Positions 52,977 to 62,465 are shown, numbered from the stretch's first letter. The stretch is 64,000 nt of DNA from Nocardia flavorosea NBRC 108225 (GCF_001613385.1 NZ_BDCG01000015.1:248001-312000); one strand, 5' to 3'. Numbers and translations: made by a program. Notes: a model not told the origin generated them from the sequence alone.

Positions 52977-53174
52977 TCACCTGTCGACGATCGCGGGCTG
53001 CGGTGACCGGTTCAGCGCCGACGCGGCCAACCGCTCGAAATGCCGGAGCTGTCGTTCATGGACCACGATCCGGCGCAGCGCCTCGTGAATGGTGGCCTTG
53101 TCGGTCCCCGTTCCCATGATCGCGCCGGCGGCCGCCAGCAGATCCTGATCCAGATCGATCCGCACTGTCGGCAT
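52977..53174 (-). CDS. Orphan VapB-like ribbon-helix-helix antitoxin
   Basis: A 65-aa protein with the RHH pattern MPTVRIDLDQDLLAAAGAIM, then GTDKATIHEALRRIVVHERQ. GGAGG precedes the ATG. VapB-type proteins bind DNA as dimers and neutralise a PIN-domain RNase encoded immediately downstream; here only 68 bases separate its stop from radC, so no toxin is present. The C-terminal tail (LNRSPQPAIVDR) is where a VapB would wrap its toxin. Confidence 0.82.
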   Translation of the reverse strand: MPTVRIDLDQDLLAAAGAIMGTGTDKATIHEALRRIVVHERQLRHFERLAASALNRSPQPAIVDR

Positions 53175-53372
53175 GCGTCCTCCTTCGTACCTCTGCCCTG
53201 CTGCCGCGGTGCAGGCTGTCCCCGTCCGGAAGGCACCGGCCGGAGCTGCGCGACGGCAAACACCGCTGGCCAGACAGTTTGCCCAGTTCGTGCCGGTTTA
53301 TCGACCGAATGGGCCTGCGTGTGTCCACATCGAGACCTACCGCTGCGCGGGCCGGGCGCCGACCGGGCCGGT

Positions 53373-54623
53373 TCAGCGCGGAGTCAGGCGGGATTCGAAA
53401 TTGCGTTCCAGCTCACGCCAGCTCCGGGCCTCGGCGTCGAACGGCGGATTGGGTGCCATCCGAGTCGGGTCCGGGTTCAGCAGATAGGAGACGTACCAGC
53501 CGAGCGGAGTCGATTTCGCCAGGGCCTGCTCCACCGCGTCGTCCTCGGCGTAATCGGCGGCGTCGGTGAACAACTCCAGCACCAGATCCAGTTGTTCGGT
53601 GTCCACCGCCTCGGGGCCCTCGGCCAGGTCATCGGCCAGACCGGGCAGCACGTAGACGTTCTCGTCGGTGATCTCGACCTCCAGCGAGCCGTCCACCGCG
53701 GCGGTCTGCACCTCGGCGAAGGTACTCACCCGGGCGAGATCGTGTTCATGATCATCGGCGAGGTAGCGGGCCAGGGCGCGTTCGCTACCGAATACGGAAA
53801 TGGACTTCTTGGCCCCGAGGAAAATCGGCTCGTCGTCGAGATAGCAGCGCAACGTGAAATATTCCGAATCCGACGTGACGATTTTGACGGGGTCGATCCC
53901 GACTTCCTCCCAGAACGTGAGGTCCTCGTCTTCGTCCTCCTCGTCGGCACTCAGATCGACGGGTTCGATATCGCTGTCGTCGTCGGTATCGGCGACATCG
54001 TCGGCGTCGACCTCGTTCTCCTCGGCGGCCAGTAATTCCGCCTCGGCCAGTGCCACCGCTTCGGCGTCCACGGAGGGGACACGCACCACAGAATCGATCG
54101 AATCCAGCACATCGTCCCAGCTCTTGGCCACCGCGGCGCCGATCTGATCCCAGAGGTCCAAGCCCTCGCGGCCGACGAACATGCCGGTACCACCGGCCAG
54201 TGCTCCGAGGGCGGGATGCGTGGCGAAGAACTTCGTCACCGTTTCGAGTTCGCAGACCTCGCCGATATTGCGGACCATGGCCAGCGTGTCCTCGAGCTCG
54301 GCGACGGTATCCACGTCGGGATCGCCGGCGGCCAGCTCCGGAACACCGACCAAGTCGAACGAGTAGTTGTCCTCGGGCTCCAGTTCAGCGGCCGACAGCC
54401 CGGCGACTACTTTCCAGGCGGGATGGTCGACCAGGTCGTTATCGGAGTCGGTCCGGATGAAGGCCGCCAGTTCGGCGACGGATTCGAAGCCGTACAGGGA
54501 GTCCTCGTGTCCTAGGAACGCTTCCCACTCGTCGTCCCCGTCACGCCAGCGCGGTGCCCAGAGGGTGACGAGATCGCCGTCGGTCAGTCCGAGCTCGATC
54601 GGGACGATGTCTCCAGAAGCCAT
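53373..54623 (-). CDS. Rv3311-like acidic hypothetical protein
   Basis: A 416-aa, strongly acidic protein starting MASGDIVPIELGLTDGDLVT. The first 200 residues and the last 130 look folded (PRWRDGDDEWEAFLGHEDSL; ITDENVYVLPGLADDLAEG); between them (about 218-255) is an Asp/Glu-rich linker (DADDVADTDDDSDIEPVDLS). Position and sequence style match M. tuberculosis Rv3311, of unknown function. A -10-like TATTAG lies 13 bases before the ATG. Confidence 0.85.
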   Translation of the reverse strand: MASGDIVPIELGLTDGDLVTLWAPRWRDGDDEWEAFLGHEDSLYGFESVAELAAFIRTDSDNDLVDHPAWKVVAGLSAAELEPEDNYSFDLVGVPELAAGDPDVDTVAELEDTLAMVRNIGEVCELETVTKFFATHPALGALAGGTGMFVGREGLDLWDQIGAAVAKSWDDVLDSIDSVVRVPSVDAEAVALAEAELLAAEENEVDADDVADTDDDSDIEPVDLSADEEDEDEDLTFWEEVGIDPVKIVTSDSEYFTLRCYLDDEPIFLGAKKSISVFGSERALARYLADDHEHDLARVSTFAEVQTAAVDGSLEVEITDENVYVLPGLADDLAEGPEAVDTEQLDLVLELFTDAADYAEDDAVEQALAKSTPLGWYVSYLLNPDPTRMAPNPPFDAEARSWRELERNFESRLTPR

Positions 54624-54797
54624 ACGCGGAAGCCTAATAGGTAGAGCAGGGCCGAGCCCACCCCTGGGCCGACCACAGCCGGAGCGGAAGATGGACGTAC
54701 CCCGTGCGGTGCACGACCGGAGCATACGCCGAGGTGGCGCCGAGGGCACTGCGTGCTCGCCGCGACGCCTGCGAAACGAGCCCGCGACCGGCCGTGA

Positions 54798-55145
54798 TCA
54801 GGCGTTACCGGGATAACCTCCGGCCGGTTGTGTATCCGGCTGCGCAGCCGGTGCGAATGATTCGTTCAGCGCGGCAACGACCTCCGAGCGCCGGCCGCCG
54901 GCCTCCTCGGCGGCCTGGCGGCATGCCGAGAGGATCAACTGTGCGGCTTCGGCGGGCGGGAGCGAGGTGACCCCCTCGGCGAGTTGTAAACCCACCAGGG
55001 CCCCTTCGCTGTCGATCTCCGCGCTCACCAGCCCGTCCTCGGTGGTGAACCGGCCCCGGATCTGTTTCAGTCCGTACAGCGCTGCTTCGAGCGCCTCCAG
55101 TTTCCGAGTGGCCCCCGCGACCAGGGCGTCCATTTCCGCGCTCAT
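54798..55145 (-). CDS. YbaB/EbfC-family protein
   Basis: A 115-aa YbaB-like nucleoid-associated-protein fold: long N-terminal helix (MDALVAGATRKLEALEAALY), central strands (GRFTTEDGLVSAEIDSEGAL) and a C-terminal helix. Actinobacterial YbaB-like proteins such as EspL accompany ESX substrates as accessory factors rather than acting on DNA. It is the last gene of the EspC-like/NlpC-P60/hypothetical operon. Confidence 0.8.
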   Translation of the reverse strand: MSAEMDALVAGATRKLEALEAALYGLKQIRGRFTTEDGLVSAEIDSEGALVGLQLAEGVTSLPPAEAAQLILSACRQAAEEAGGRRSEVVAALNESFAPAAQPDTQPAGGYPGNA

Positions 55146-55218
55146 GCTCCATCCCTCCTGGATCCCCGTGGCGGCGCGCCGTGGTGATCCCGCGCGACCG
55201 GCAATTCGCAGCAGCGGC

Positions 55219-55569
55219 TCATACCGGCCGCATCCAGCTCGTCGGTCCGGTGTCGGCGTCGTCCATCCGGTCCAGTTCGTCGACCGCCTGTTGCCGGGTC
55301 GGCAAGCCCAGTTGGTCCAGGATCTCTGCGGGCATTCCGTTCTCGGCCAGCAGTTCCCGGCGTTTCGCCTTCGCCGCGATCGTCGAGCGCTTGGTCAGCC
55401 GCAGGATCTCATCGGCGAGTGCCTGTGCGCCGTAACGGTATTCGCTGCGCTCGAACTTGATCTCCACCGGCATACCCTGATCGGTGGCCCGTACCGACAG
55501 TGTGCCGGAACGATTCCTGCTCCCGGCTACGGTGACGTTCGGTATCTCGGGAACCTGCTGCTCACTCAT
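55219..55569 (-). CDS. Hypothetical protein of type VII-like operon
   Basis: A 116-aa protein: strand-rich N-terminal half (NVTVAGSRNRSGTLSVRATD), then a helix-rich half (ADEILRLTKRSTIAAKAKRR) and a short tail. No named family recognised. It lies between the NlpC/P60 gene and the YbaB-like gene, 64 and 73 bases away, and is probably cotranscribed. Confidence 0.72.
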   Translation of the reverse strand: MSEQQVPEIPNVTVAGSRNRSGTLSVRATDQGMPVEIKFERSEYRYGAQALADEILRLTKRSTIAAKAKRRELLAENGMPAEILDQLGLPTRQQAVDELDRMDDADTGPTSWMRPV

Positions 55570-55633
55570 ACTTCTGTCCAGTCGTCATGATCGGATATCC
55601 GCCCATCGCGGGGCAGCCTGGTATATGGCCGGC

Positions 55634-56728
55634 TCATTCCGTCGGCCGGTAGAACCCGTAGAACTCCATCCCGCTGTTCTCGGTGCGCACGGAACCGACC
55701 TGGACCGGATCACCGGCCTCGACGATCTGGCCGTTGCCGATCACCATGGCCACGTGGCCGTCCCAGATCGCCAGATCCCCGGGCATGAGGTCGCCGGGGG
55801 CCACGGGTGTGGCGCCGTTGGCCTGCTCGTGGGCGAGGCGCGGTATCTCGACCCCGGCTTCGCCGTACGCGTATTTCGTCAGGCCGCTGCAGTCCAGACC
55901 GGCGCCCGGTGTGTTACCGCCCCAGACGTACGGGGTGCCGACGCAACCGAGGGCCGATTTCACCGCGGTAGCCGCTTTCTCGTTCGGCGCCTCCACGACA
56001 CTGCCGTCGGGCAAGGTGATCTTGACGCCCTCACCGGAGGTGGTACCGGTGGAACTGGTCGTCTTACCCGGGGTTCCGGCGCTCGTTGTGGTGGTACTGC
56101 CGCTGGGGCTCGACATAGCGGTGCTCATCATCGTGCCGGCCACCCCGGCGACGCTGCTGAGGCCCGAGGTCACCGTGGAGATCGCCTGGCCGGCCACCGG
56201 TGCGGCGCTCGCGGCCGACGGTGTGGGCGGCGGCGGAGCGAGTTCGTTCATGGAGGCCGTATGGGTCTGTAGTTCGTTCTGCACCCGCCCCACAACACCC
56301 AGTGCCTGCCCCAGATGATCGATCGCGGACCCGACGAGCACCGTCAACCCGGCCGGAGTACCCAGTGTGGGGGCCATCGCGGTGGCGTTGTTCACGAACG
56401 ACTGCGCGATGACGGTGAGATCCTTGTTGCCGGTTTCGACATGGGCCGCCGCCTGCCCCATCACCGTGGCCATCTCGTTGCCGCGGTCGGAGATACTCGC
56501 GGCGGAGGTCTGTACCCGCAAAGCCTTGGAGGTCGCCGCGTCGGCGCCGGTACCGTCCCAGGCGGTGTTCATCAGATTGATGCCCGTGCGGCCGAGCGAA
56601 TGCACCTGATCGATCGCGGTGGACGCCGCCCGCAACGAATCACCCGGGCCGCCGGTGCCGAGCACGCCGGTGCCGAAACTGGCGAGCAGATCGAGGATCG
56701 GTTTGGCCAGTGCGCTGATATCGATCAC
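55634..56728 (-). CDS. WXG-type helical domain plus NlpC/P60 endopeptidase
   Basis: A 364-aa protein. The N-terminal 160 residues are helical with a WXG-like turn Trp57-Asp-Gly59 (LMNTAWDGTGADAA), then a Pro/Ser/Thr linker (165-232). The C-terminal NlpC/P60 (C40) domain has YVWGGNTPGAGLDCSGLTKY with Cys280 and GHVAMVIG with His325. It should cleave D-glutamyl-diaminopimelate peptide bonds. No Sec signal; the WXG part and the EspC-like neighbour point to type VII export. GTG 56728 follows the upstream stop by four bases. Confidence 0.9.
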   Translation of the reverse strand: MIDISALAKPILDLLASFGTGVLGTGGPGDSLRAASTAIDQVHSLGRTGINLMNTAWDGTGADAATSKALRVQTSAASISDRGNEMATVMGQAAAHVETGNKDLTVIAQSFVNNATAMAPTLGTPAGLTVLVGSAIDHLGQALGVVGRVQNELQTHTASMNELAPPPPTPSAASAAPVAGQAISTVTSGLSSVAGVAGTMMSTAMSSPSGSTTTTSAGTPGKTTSSTGTTSGEGVKITLPDGSVVEAPNEKAATAVKSALGCVGTPYVWGGNTPGAGLDCSGLTKYAYGEAGVEIPRLAHEQANGATPVAPGDLMPGDLAIWDGHVAMVIGNGQIVEAGDPVQVGSVRTENSGMEFYGFYRPTE

Positions 56729-56732
56729 CGCC

Positions 56733-57047
56733 TCACTCCCCGGCGGCACCGCGCAGGGCGGCCGCATTGCTGGTGTCGGCCTCGGCGTAACTCACGGCGG
56801 CCACACCCGCCGCCCCGCTCATGGTGCCCAGTACAGCGGACAATTGGCCGATCGTCGCGAGATGACCCGCATGCGCGGCAGCATAGGCAGCCAGGAAATC
56901 GCCACCGACCAGGCCGAAGATCGGCCCGAGGATCGCGGGCGCGGCACCCGCGGTCCCGGCCCCTGCCGCCGCGAGCTCGGAGGCCATCACCCCGGCAGTG
57001 GTGCCGTAGGCCGCGATGCCTTCGGCATCGGCTGAGATGTTCACCAT
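56733..57047 (-). CDS. EspC-like type VII secretion target
   Basis: A 104-aa, alanine-rich helical protein (VNISADAEGIAAYGTTAGVM; GPIFGLVGGDFLAAYAAAHA; AVSYAEADTSNAAALRG) of the DUF2580/ESX-target family, as EspC. ATG 57047 is preferred over 57062 because GGGGGA is about 8 bases upstream. It heads the operon with the NlpC/P60 protein, typical pairing of a small secreted helper with a larger cargo. Confidence 0.82.
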   Translation of the reverse strand: MVNISADAEGIAAYGTTAGVMASELAAAGAGTAGAAPAILGPIFGLVGGDFLAAYAAAHAGHLATIGQLSAVLGTMSGAAGVAAVSYAEADTSNAAALRGAAGE

Positions 57048-57198
57048 CAGAGGTTCCCCCATCGACTTCGTTAACGGGCAGAGTATGTCATCTACCGGAT
57101 TCGACGCACCGGCTTCCCGCTCGGTTCCACCGAAAGTCGAAATCCGGAAATCCCCGGCGCGACGGCGGCGCGCGCGGGTTCGACCTTATCGTTTCCCC

Positions 57199-57822
57199 AT
57201 GCGTACGCACACCCTGGATCATCCGCTCGTGGCGAGCCTGCTGACCACGCTCCGCGACGAACGCACCCCCGACTCCGCCTTCCGGGCCGCGCTGCGCGAC
57301 CTGTCCGGGCTACTGGTGTACGAGGCGCTGCGCGATGCGCAGGTGGAGTACTACGACATCGATACTCCGGTCACCGCCACCCGCGGTGTGCGCCTGGCCC
57401 GCCCGCCGTTGCTGGTGCCCGTGCTGCGGGCCGGCCTGGGCATGGTGGAGGCCGCCACCAATCTGATCCCGCAATCGAAAGTGGGGTTCGTCGGGGTCGC
57501 CCGGGACGAGCGGACCCACCGGCCCGTGCCCTACCTGGAATCGCTGCCCGAGGATCTGTCCACGACACCGGTCATGGTGCTGGATCCGATGCTGGCGACC
57601 GGTGGCTCCATGGTGCACACGCTGAAACTGCTGGCCGGGCGCGGAGCCATGGATATCACCGCGGTATGCGTGGTCTCGGCGCCGGAGGGGATCGCGGCGC
57701 TGGCCGGTTCGGGACTGCCCGTCCGGCTGGTGACCGCGGTGATCGATGACCGGCTCGACGAGGACGCGTTCATCGTGCCCGGGCTGGGTGACGCCGGGGA
57801 TCGCCAGTTCGGGCCGCGGTGA
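57199..57822 (+). CDS. upp: Uracil phosphoribosyltransferase
   Basis: A 207-aa type I PRTase making UMP from uracil and PRPP. VMVLDPMLATGGS is the PRPP loop, LLVPVLRAGLGMV and the C-terminal VPGLGDAGDRQFG the uracil site. ATG 57199 lies about 10 bases after TTATCG, so the mRNA may be nearly leaderless. It complements cdd and deoA, which yield uridine and free bases. Confidence 0.96.
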   Translation: MRTHTLDHPLVASLLTTLRDERTPDSAFRAALRDLSGLLVYEALRDAQVEYYDIDTPVTATRGVRLARPPLLVPVLRAGLGMVEAATNLIPQSKVGFVGVARDERTHRPVPYLESLPEDLSTTPVMVLDPMLATGGSMVHTLKLLAGRGAMDITAVCVVSAPEGIAALAGSGLPVRLVTAVIDDRLDEDAFIVPGLGDAGDRQFGPR

Positions 57823-57828
57823 GCGCGA

Positions 57829-59328
57829 TCAATCCGCCAGGGCCCGGCAGTACGCGGACGCCGCCGAAAGACGTTGCCGGGCAGATTCTCTCGCGTTCGG
57901 TAGCGCGTCCCGGCCGGAAACCGGCTGAACCACCTCCAGATAGCATTTGAGCTTCGGTTCGGTACCCGAGGGCCGCACTACCAGTCGCAGGCCGTCACCG
58001 GTGAACAGCAGCGCATCCGTGCGCATCGGGCCGCGCAACTGCGCCATATCGGTGTAATCGACTGCGGTACCGGCGAGTTCCCGCGGCGGCGTCGTACGCA
58101 AGGTGTTCACCACCGCCGCCGCGGCCTGCTGGTCCGGCAGGCGCAGCGCGACCTGATCGCCGGCGTGCACTCCGAAGCGCAACGCGTAACCGTCGAGCTC
58201 GTCGAGCAGGGTGCGGCCCCGGGCACGCAGCCGCGCCACCAGATCGGCGGCCAGCACCGCGGCGGAGATACCGTCCTTGTCGCATACGGCCACCGGGTCC
58301 ACGCAGTGACCGAGCGCCTCCTCGTACGCGTACACCAGACCGTCGCCCGCCCGGGTCAGCCATTTGAAGCCGGTCAGGGTTTCGGCGTAGCGGGCGCCGC
58401 GTTCGGCGGCCAGCCGGGACAGCAACCGCGACGAGACGATCGTGGTCGCCACCAGCGCATCCGGTGCGGCGGTTCGCAGTACGTCATCGGCCAGCAGTAC
58501 ACCGGTCTCGTCGCCGCGCAGCATGCGCCATCCCGCGGGGGTGGGCACGCCGAGCGCGCAGCGGTCCGCATCGGGGTCGAGGGCGATGGCCAGGTCGGCA
58601 TCGACCCGCTCGGCCAGTCGCAGCAGCAGATCGGCGGCGCCGGGCTCCTCGGGATTCGGGAACGCGACCGTGGGGAAATCCGGGTCGGGGGTGAACTGTT
58701 CGGCCACCGTGTGGATATCGGTGAACCCGGCCGCGGTGAGCGCCTGCACTACCGTGACGCCGCCCACTCCGTGCAGCGGTGTGAGCGCGATCCGGATCCG
58801 CGCGCGTTCGCCCGGGCCACCGATCAGCTGCGGCAGCTGGGCGACCCGCGCGAGGTAGCGGGAGTACGAGTCGCTGCCCGAGACTTCCACCGGGGTACGC
58901 GGGATCGGTTCGGTCACCGCCGCGATCCGCTGCTCGATCTCGGTATCGGCGGGAGCGAGCAACTGTGCGCCACCGTCGACGTACACCTTGTAGCCGTTGT
59001 CGGCGGGCGGATTGTGCGAAGCGGTGATCTGGACGCCGGCCACCGCGCCGAGTGCGCGGACGGCGTAAGCGGTCACCGGGGTGGGCCACGGTTCGGGTAA
59101 CCGGACCACCGGGAAACCGGCCGCGGCCAGCACTTCGGCGGTGACCTCGGCGAACTCCGCCGACCCGTGCCGGGCGTCGCGGCCGACCACCACTCGTCCA
59201 CCGCCCAGGCATCGGTCCCGTAGCCACGCCGCGAGGCCCGCGGTCGCATGGGCGACGGTGGTCTCGTTCATTCGGTCCGGCCCCGGACCCAGCGGGCCCC
59301 GCAGACCCGCGGTGCCGAAGGTGAGCAC
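57829..59328 (-). CDS. Phospho-sugar mutase (PMM/PGM family)
   Basis: A 499-aa alpha-D-phosphohexomutase. Ser104 in TASHNPP is the phospho-serine, DPDADRCALGV binds Mg, and the C-terminal RPSGTEPKLK the phosphate. It resembles M. tuberculosis PmmB (Rv3308) by position, where a phosphopentomutase-like role with deoD is possible. It starts directly at the FGTAGLRG motif: about 35-40 N-terminal residues found in mycobacterial relatives are missing. The GTG start shares a base with the deoD stop (TAGTG). Confidence 0.9.
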   Translation of the reverse strand: MLTFGTAGLRGPLGPGPDRMNETTVAHATAGLAAWLRDRCLGGGRVVVGRDARHGSAEFAEVTAEVLAAAGFPVVRLPEPWPTPVTAYAVRALGAVAGVQITASHNPPADNGYKVYVDGGAQLLAPADTEIEQRIAAVTEPIPRTPVEVSGSDSYSRYLARVAQLPQLIGGPGERARIRIALTPLHGVGGVTVVQALTAAGFTDIHTVAEQFTPDPDFPTVAFPNPEEPGAADLLLRLAERVDADLAIALDPDADRCALGVPTPAGWRMLRGDETGVLLADDVLRTAAPDALVATTIVSSRLLSRLAAERGARYAETLTGFKWLTRAGDGLVYAYEEALGHCVDPVAVCDKDGISAAVLAADLVARLRARGRTLLDELDGYALRFGVHAGDQVALRLPDQQAAAAVVNTLRTTPPRELAGTAVDYTDMAQLRGPMRTDALLFTGDGLRLVVRPSGTEPKLKCYLEVVQPVSGRDALPNARESARQRLSAASAYCRALAD

Positions 59329-60107
59329 TACAGCTGCTCCAGCAGCCCGCGCAGCAGTTTGCCGAGCCGGGGCGCGGCGGCCTGTCCTTCGGCCAGTACC
59401 TCGGCGTGTGCCAGCGGCGCCCCGGTGACACCGGCCGCCAGGTTGGTGACCAGCGAGATCCCGAGCAGCCGGGCACCCAGTGCGCGCGCCGCGATGGCCT
59501 CGAGCACCGTGGACATCCCGACCAGGTCGGCTCCGATGGTGGCCAGCATGCGGATTTCCGCGGGTGTCTCGTACTGCGGTCCGGTGAGCCCGGCGTATAC
59601 GCCGTCGGTGAGATCGGGGTCGATCCGGCGGGCGAGGTGACGCAGTTCCGGATCCCAGGCATCCACCATGTCGACGAATGTGGGCCCGGTGAGGGCGGTC
59701 GCACCGGTGAGGTTGATGTGATCGCGCACCAGCACCGCCTCCCCGACGCGCAGGCCGGGCCGGATACCGCCGGCGGCGTTGGTCAGGATGACCGTTTCGG
59801 CGCCCGCCGCCACCGCGGTCCGCACCGGATGAACCACCTCGGCGGGGGAGTATCCCTCGTAGAGGTGCTGGCGGCCCATGAGGACCAGGGCGTCGGTATC
59901 ACCGGCCGATACCGACAGCACCCGGCCGATATGGCCCTGTGCGGTGGGCGCGGCGAATCCCGGTAGCTCCGGCATGGGGATTTCGGCATTGGGGACGCCG
60001 AGTTCGGTGGCGGCGTCCTGCCACCCCGAACCCAGCACTATCGCGACCCGGTGCCGGGCCACGGAGGTCCGGGCGGCGATTTCCTGGGCAGCCTCGTCGG
60101 CAAGCAT
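59328..60107 (-). CDS. deoD: Purine nucleoside phosphorylase
   Basis: A 259-aa trimeric-type PNP (inosine/guanosine plus phosphate to base plus ribose 1-phosphate). GSGWQDAATELG and GRQHLYEGYSPAEVVHPVRT are phosphate/ribose motifs, NAAGGI binds the base and VGMSTVLEAI is conserved. It is translated just before the mutase, which can convert the pentose 1-phosphate. Confidence 0.94.
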   Translation of the reverse strand: MLADEAAQEIAARTSVARHRVAIVLGSGWQDAATELGVPNAEIPMPELPGFAAPTAQGHIGRVLSVSAGDTDALVLMGRQHLYEGYSPAEVVHPVRTAVAAGAETVILTNAAGGIRPGLRVGEAVLVRDHINLTGATALTGPTFVDMVDAWDPELRHLARRIDPDLTDGVYAGLTGPQYETPAEIRMLATIGADLVGMSTVLEAIAARALGARLLGISLVTNLAAGVTGAPLAHAEVLAEGQAAAPRLGKLLRGLLEQL

Positions 60108-60215
60108 GGCGGTAAGTCTATGGCCTCCGGACGCCGCGGACCGGTGTCATACCGAATGTGGTGACCGGCGACGACCGCTGTGGGAGTCCGATAGTCCTGC
60201 GGATACGCTGCACAT

Positions 60216-60920
60216 ATGCCGTACCTGGAACGCGTGGGGAACGTTTTCGTATTGTCGCTGGGGAACGAGGGCCAGACAGACAGCGAGAACCGCTTCGGCC
60301 ACGACTGGCTCGACGAGACGCATGCCCTGCTGGATACCGTGGAAGCGAGTTCGGGGCCCGCGGCCCTGGTCACGACGGCCACCGGAAAATTCTTCAGCAA
60401 TGGCCTCGACACCGACTGGCTGTTCGCCAACCTCGACCGGATGCACGGTTATCTCGATCTCGTACACGGTCTGTTCAGCCGGATCCTGGCTTTCCCGCTG
60501 CCCACCCTGGCCGCGGTGAACGGGCATGCGTTCGGTGCCGGCGCCATGCTCGCGAGCGCGCACGATTTCCGGATCATGCGCGCCGATCGCGGATTCTGGT
60601 GCCTTCCCGAGGTGCATCTCGGGATGCCGTTCACGCTCGGGATGAATGCCCTGGTCACGGGACGGCTGACCAATCAGGTTGCGCTCACCGCGATGACCAC
60701 GGGCCATCGGTACGGCGGTCCGGAGGCATACGCCGCCGGTATCGTCGACGAGACCGCCGACGCCGCCGGCCTGCGCGATACCGCCGTCGCCCGGGCCGAT
60801 GCCCTGGCGGCCAACCGGAACGCCGGCCTTCCGGTGATCAAACGTTCCCTGCACGCGGCGACGCTGGCCGCGCTGGCGGTCCCGACCACCCCGGACAACC
60901 TGGAATTCGCCAAGAGTTAG
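60216..60920 (+). CDS. Enoyl-CoA hydratase/isomerase (ECI-like)
   Basis: A 234-aa crotonase. NGHAFGAGAMLASAHDFRIM gives the oxyanion hole, and FWCLPEVHLGMPF has a single Glu where delta3,delta2-enoyl-CoA isomerases keep their base; the second hydratase Glu is absent, so isomerase activity is more likely. TTATGKFFSNGLD is the first CoA loop. Stands alone. Confidence 0.88.
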   Translation: MPYLERVGNVFVLSLGNEGQTDSENRFGHDWLDETHALLDTVEASSGPAALVTTATGKFFSNGLDTDWLFANLDRMHGYLDLVHGLFSRILAFPLPTLAAVNGHAFGAGAMLASAHDFRIMRADRGFWCLPEVHLGMPFTLGMNALVTGRLTNQVALTAMTTGHRYGGPEAYAAGIVDETADAAGLRDTAVARADALAANRNAGLPVIKRSLHAATLAALAVPTTPDNLEFAKS

Positions 60921-61149
60921 CATCCGGGTATCCGTTTCGTTGTCACTGTTCCGGTGGTCACACCCGGGACGTCGCCGGGCGCGGATCCGGCCGTGGTGGG
61001 AAACTGGTGGTGACGGCCGTTCTACGGGGGGACGAGTGGAACCGCCGCCTGTACCGCGACCCAGGTCGCGGGCGATATGTGTTACGGGCCGGTCCCGGCA
61101 CGTTGAGAAGTGGTTCGCAGCTGCTCGTTCTACGACAGGAGGATATTCG

Positions 61150-62349
61150 GTGAGCACATCCGGCCGTTCGGTGCGCGACGGACAGGACGCGGTGACGGCG
61201 TGGCTGGCCGAGCACACGGTCGATCTCGTGCAGTGGCGACGGCATCTGCACGCGAACCCCGAGCTCTCCCGCACCGAATTCGCCACCACCGAATTCGTCG
61301 GCACGTGGCTGACAAAGGCCGGCCTGTCGTTCCGGGTGCTGCCCAGCGGTACGGGCCTGATCTGCGATATCGGCCCGGAGAATGCGCCCAGGATCGCCTT
61401 GCGCGCCGATATGGACGCGCTGCCGCTCCAGGAGTTCACCGGCCGGGATTTCGCCTCCACCGTCCCCGGCGTATCCCATGCCTGCGGCCACGATGCGCAC
61501 ACCGCCGTCCTGCTCGGGACCGCGCTGGCCCTGGCCGACGTGGAGTTGCCCGTCGGGGTCCGGTTGATCTTCCAGCATGCCGAGGAAGTGATGCCCGGTG
61601 GCGCCCTGGACATGGTCGCCGAAGGTGCGATGACCGGGGTCGACCGCGTTTTCGCCCTGCACTGCGATCCGCGGCTCGAGGTGGGCCGCGTGGGTATCCG
61701 GGTCGGTGCGATCACCTCCGCGGCCGACACCGTGGAACTGGTTCTGGACTCGCCCGGCGGACATACCTCCCGCCCCCACCTGACCAGTGATCTCGTCTAC
61801 GCCATCGGCACGGTCATCACCGGCCTGCCCGGCCTGCTCAGCCGGCGGATCGACCCGCGCACCAGCACTGTCATGGTCTGGGGCGCGGTGAGCGCCGGGA
61901 AAGCGCCCAACGCCATACCGCAGACGGGGATGCTCACCGGGACCGTCCGCACCGGCGATCACGCCACCTGGTCGCTGCTGGAACCGCTGGTGCGGGAGAT
62001 AGTCGACGGGCTCCTCGCACCGACCGGTGTGCGATACCAGCTCGACTACCGGCGCGGCGTACCGCCGGTCGTGAACGACGAACAGTCGGTGCGGATGCTC
62101 AGCGACGCGGTCCGGGGTATCGGCCCGGACGCGCTCGCCGATACCCCGCAGTCCGGCGGCGGTGAGGATTTCTCGTGGTACCTGGAAGAAGTCCCGGGAG
62201 CGATGGCCCGGCTCGGCGTCTGGTCCGGTACCGGCCCTCAGCTGGACCTGCACCAATCCACCTTCGATATCGACGAACGCGCCCTGGAGATCGGCGTCCG
62301 GACCTTCACCAACCTCGTCCTGCAGGCCGGCCGGGAACTCGCCGTCTGA
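61150..62349 (+). CDS. M20-family amidohydrolase
   Basis: A 399-aa zinc peptidase/amidohydrolase of the M20D group. HACGHDAHTAVLLG and IFQHAEEVMPGGA hold metal ligands and the catalytic Glu, LDSPGGHTSRPH the dimer-interface His; GGGEDFSWYLEEVPG ends the site. AGGAGG lies 6 bases before GTG 61150. It occupies the place of M. tuberculosis amiB1/amiA1, two genes there, one here. Confidence 0.92.
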   Translation: MSTSGRSVRDGQDAVTAWLAEHTVDLVQWRRHLHANPELSRTEFATTEFVGTWLTKAGLSFRVLPSGTGLICDIGPENAPRIALRADMDALPLQEFTGRDFASTVPGVSHACGHDAHTAVLLGTALALADVELPVGVRLIFQHAEEVMPGGALDMVAEGAMTGVDRVFALHCDPRLEVGRVGIRVGAITSAADTVELVLDSPGGHTSRPHLTSDLVYAIGTVITGLPGLLSRRIDPRTSTVMVWGAVSAGKAPNAIPQTGMLTGTVRTGDHATWSLLEPLVREIVDGLLAPTGVRYQLDYRRGVPPVVNDEQSVRMLSDAVRGIGPDALADTPQSGGGEDFSWYLEEVPGAMARLGVWSGTGPQLDLHQSTFDIDERALEIGVRTFTNLVLQAGRELAV

Positions 62350-62465
62350 CCTGCGCGGACGTATCCGCCACGGACTCTGCCGGGCAGTAGCCTCGTCAGC
62401 CGGACCCGACACCGCCTACCGGCGCTGCCGAGTACCGGCAGCCACGGGAAGTGTCGCCACTCGTG

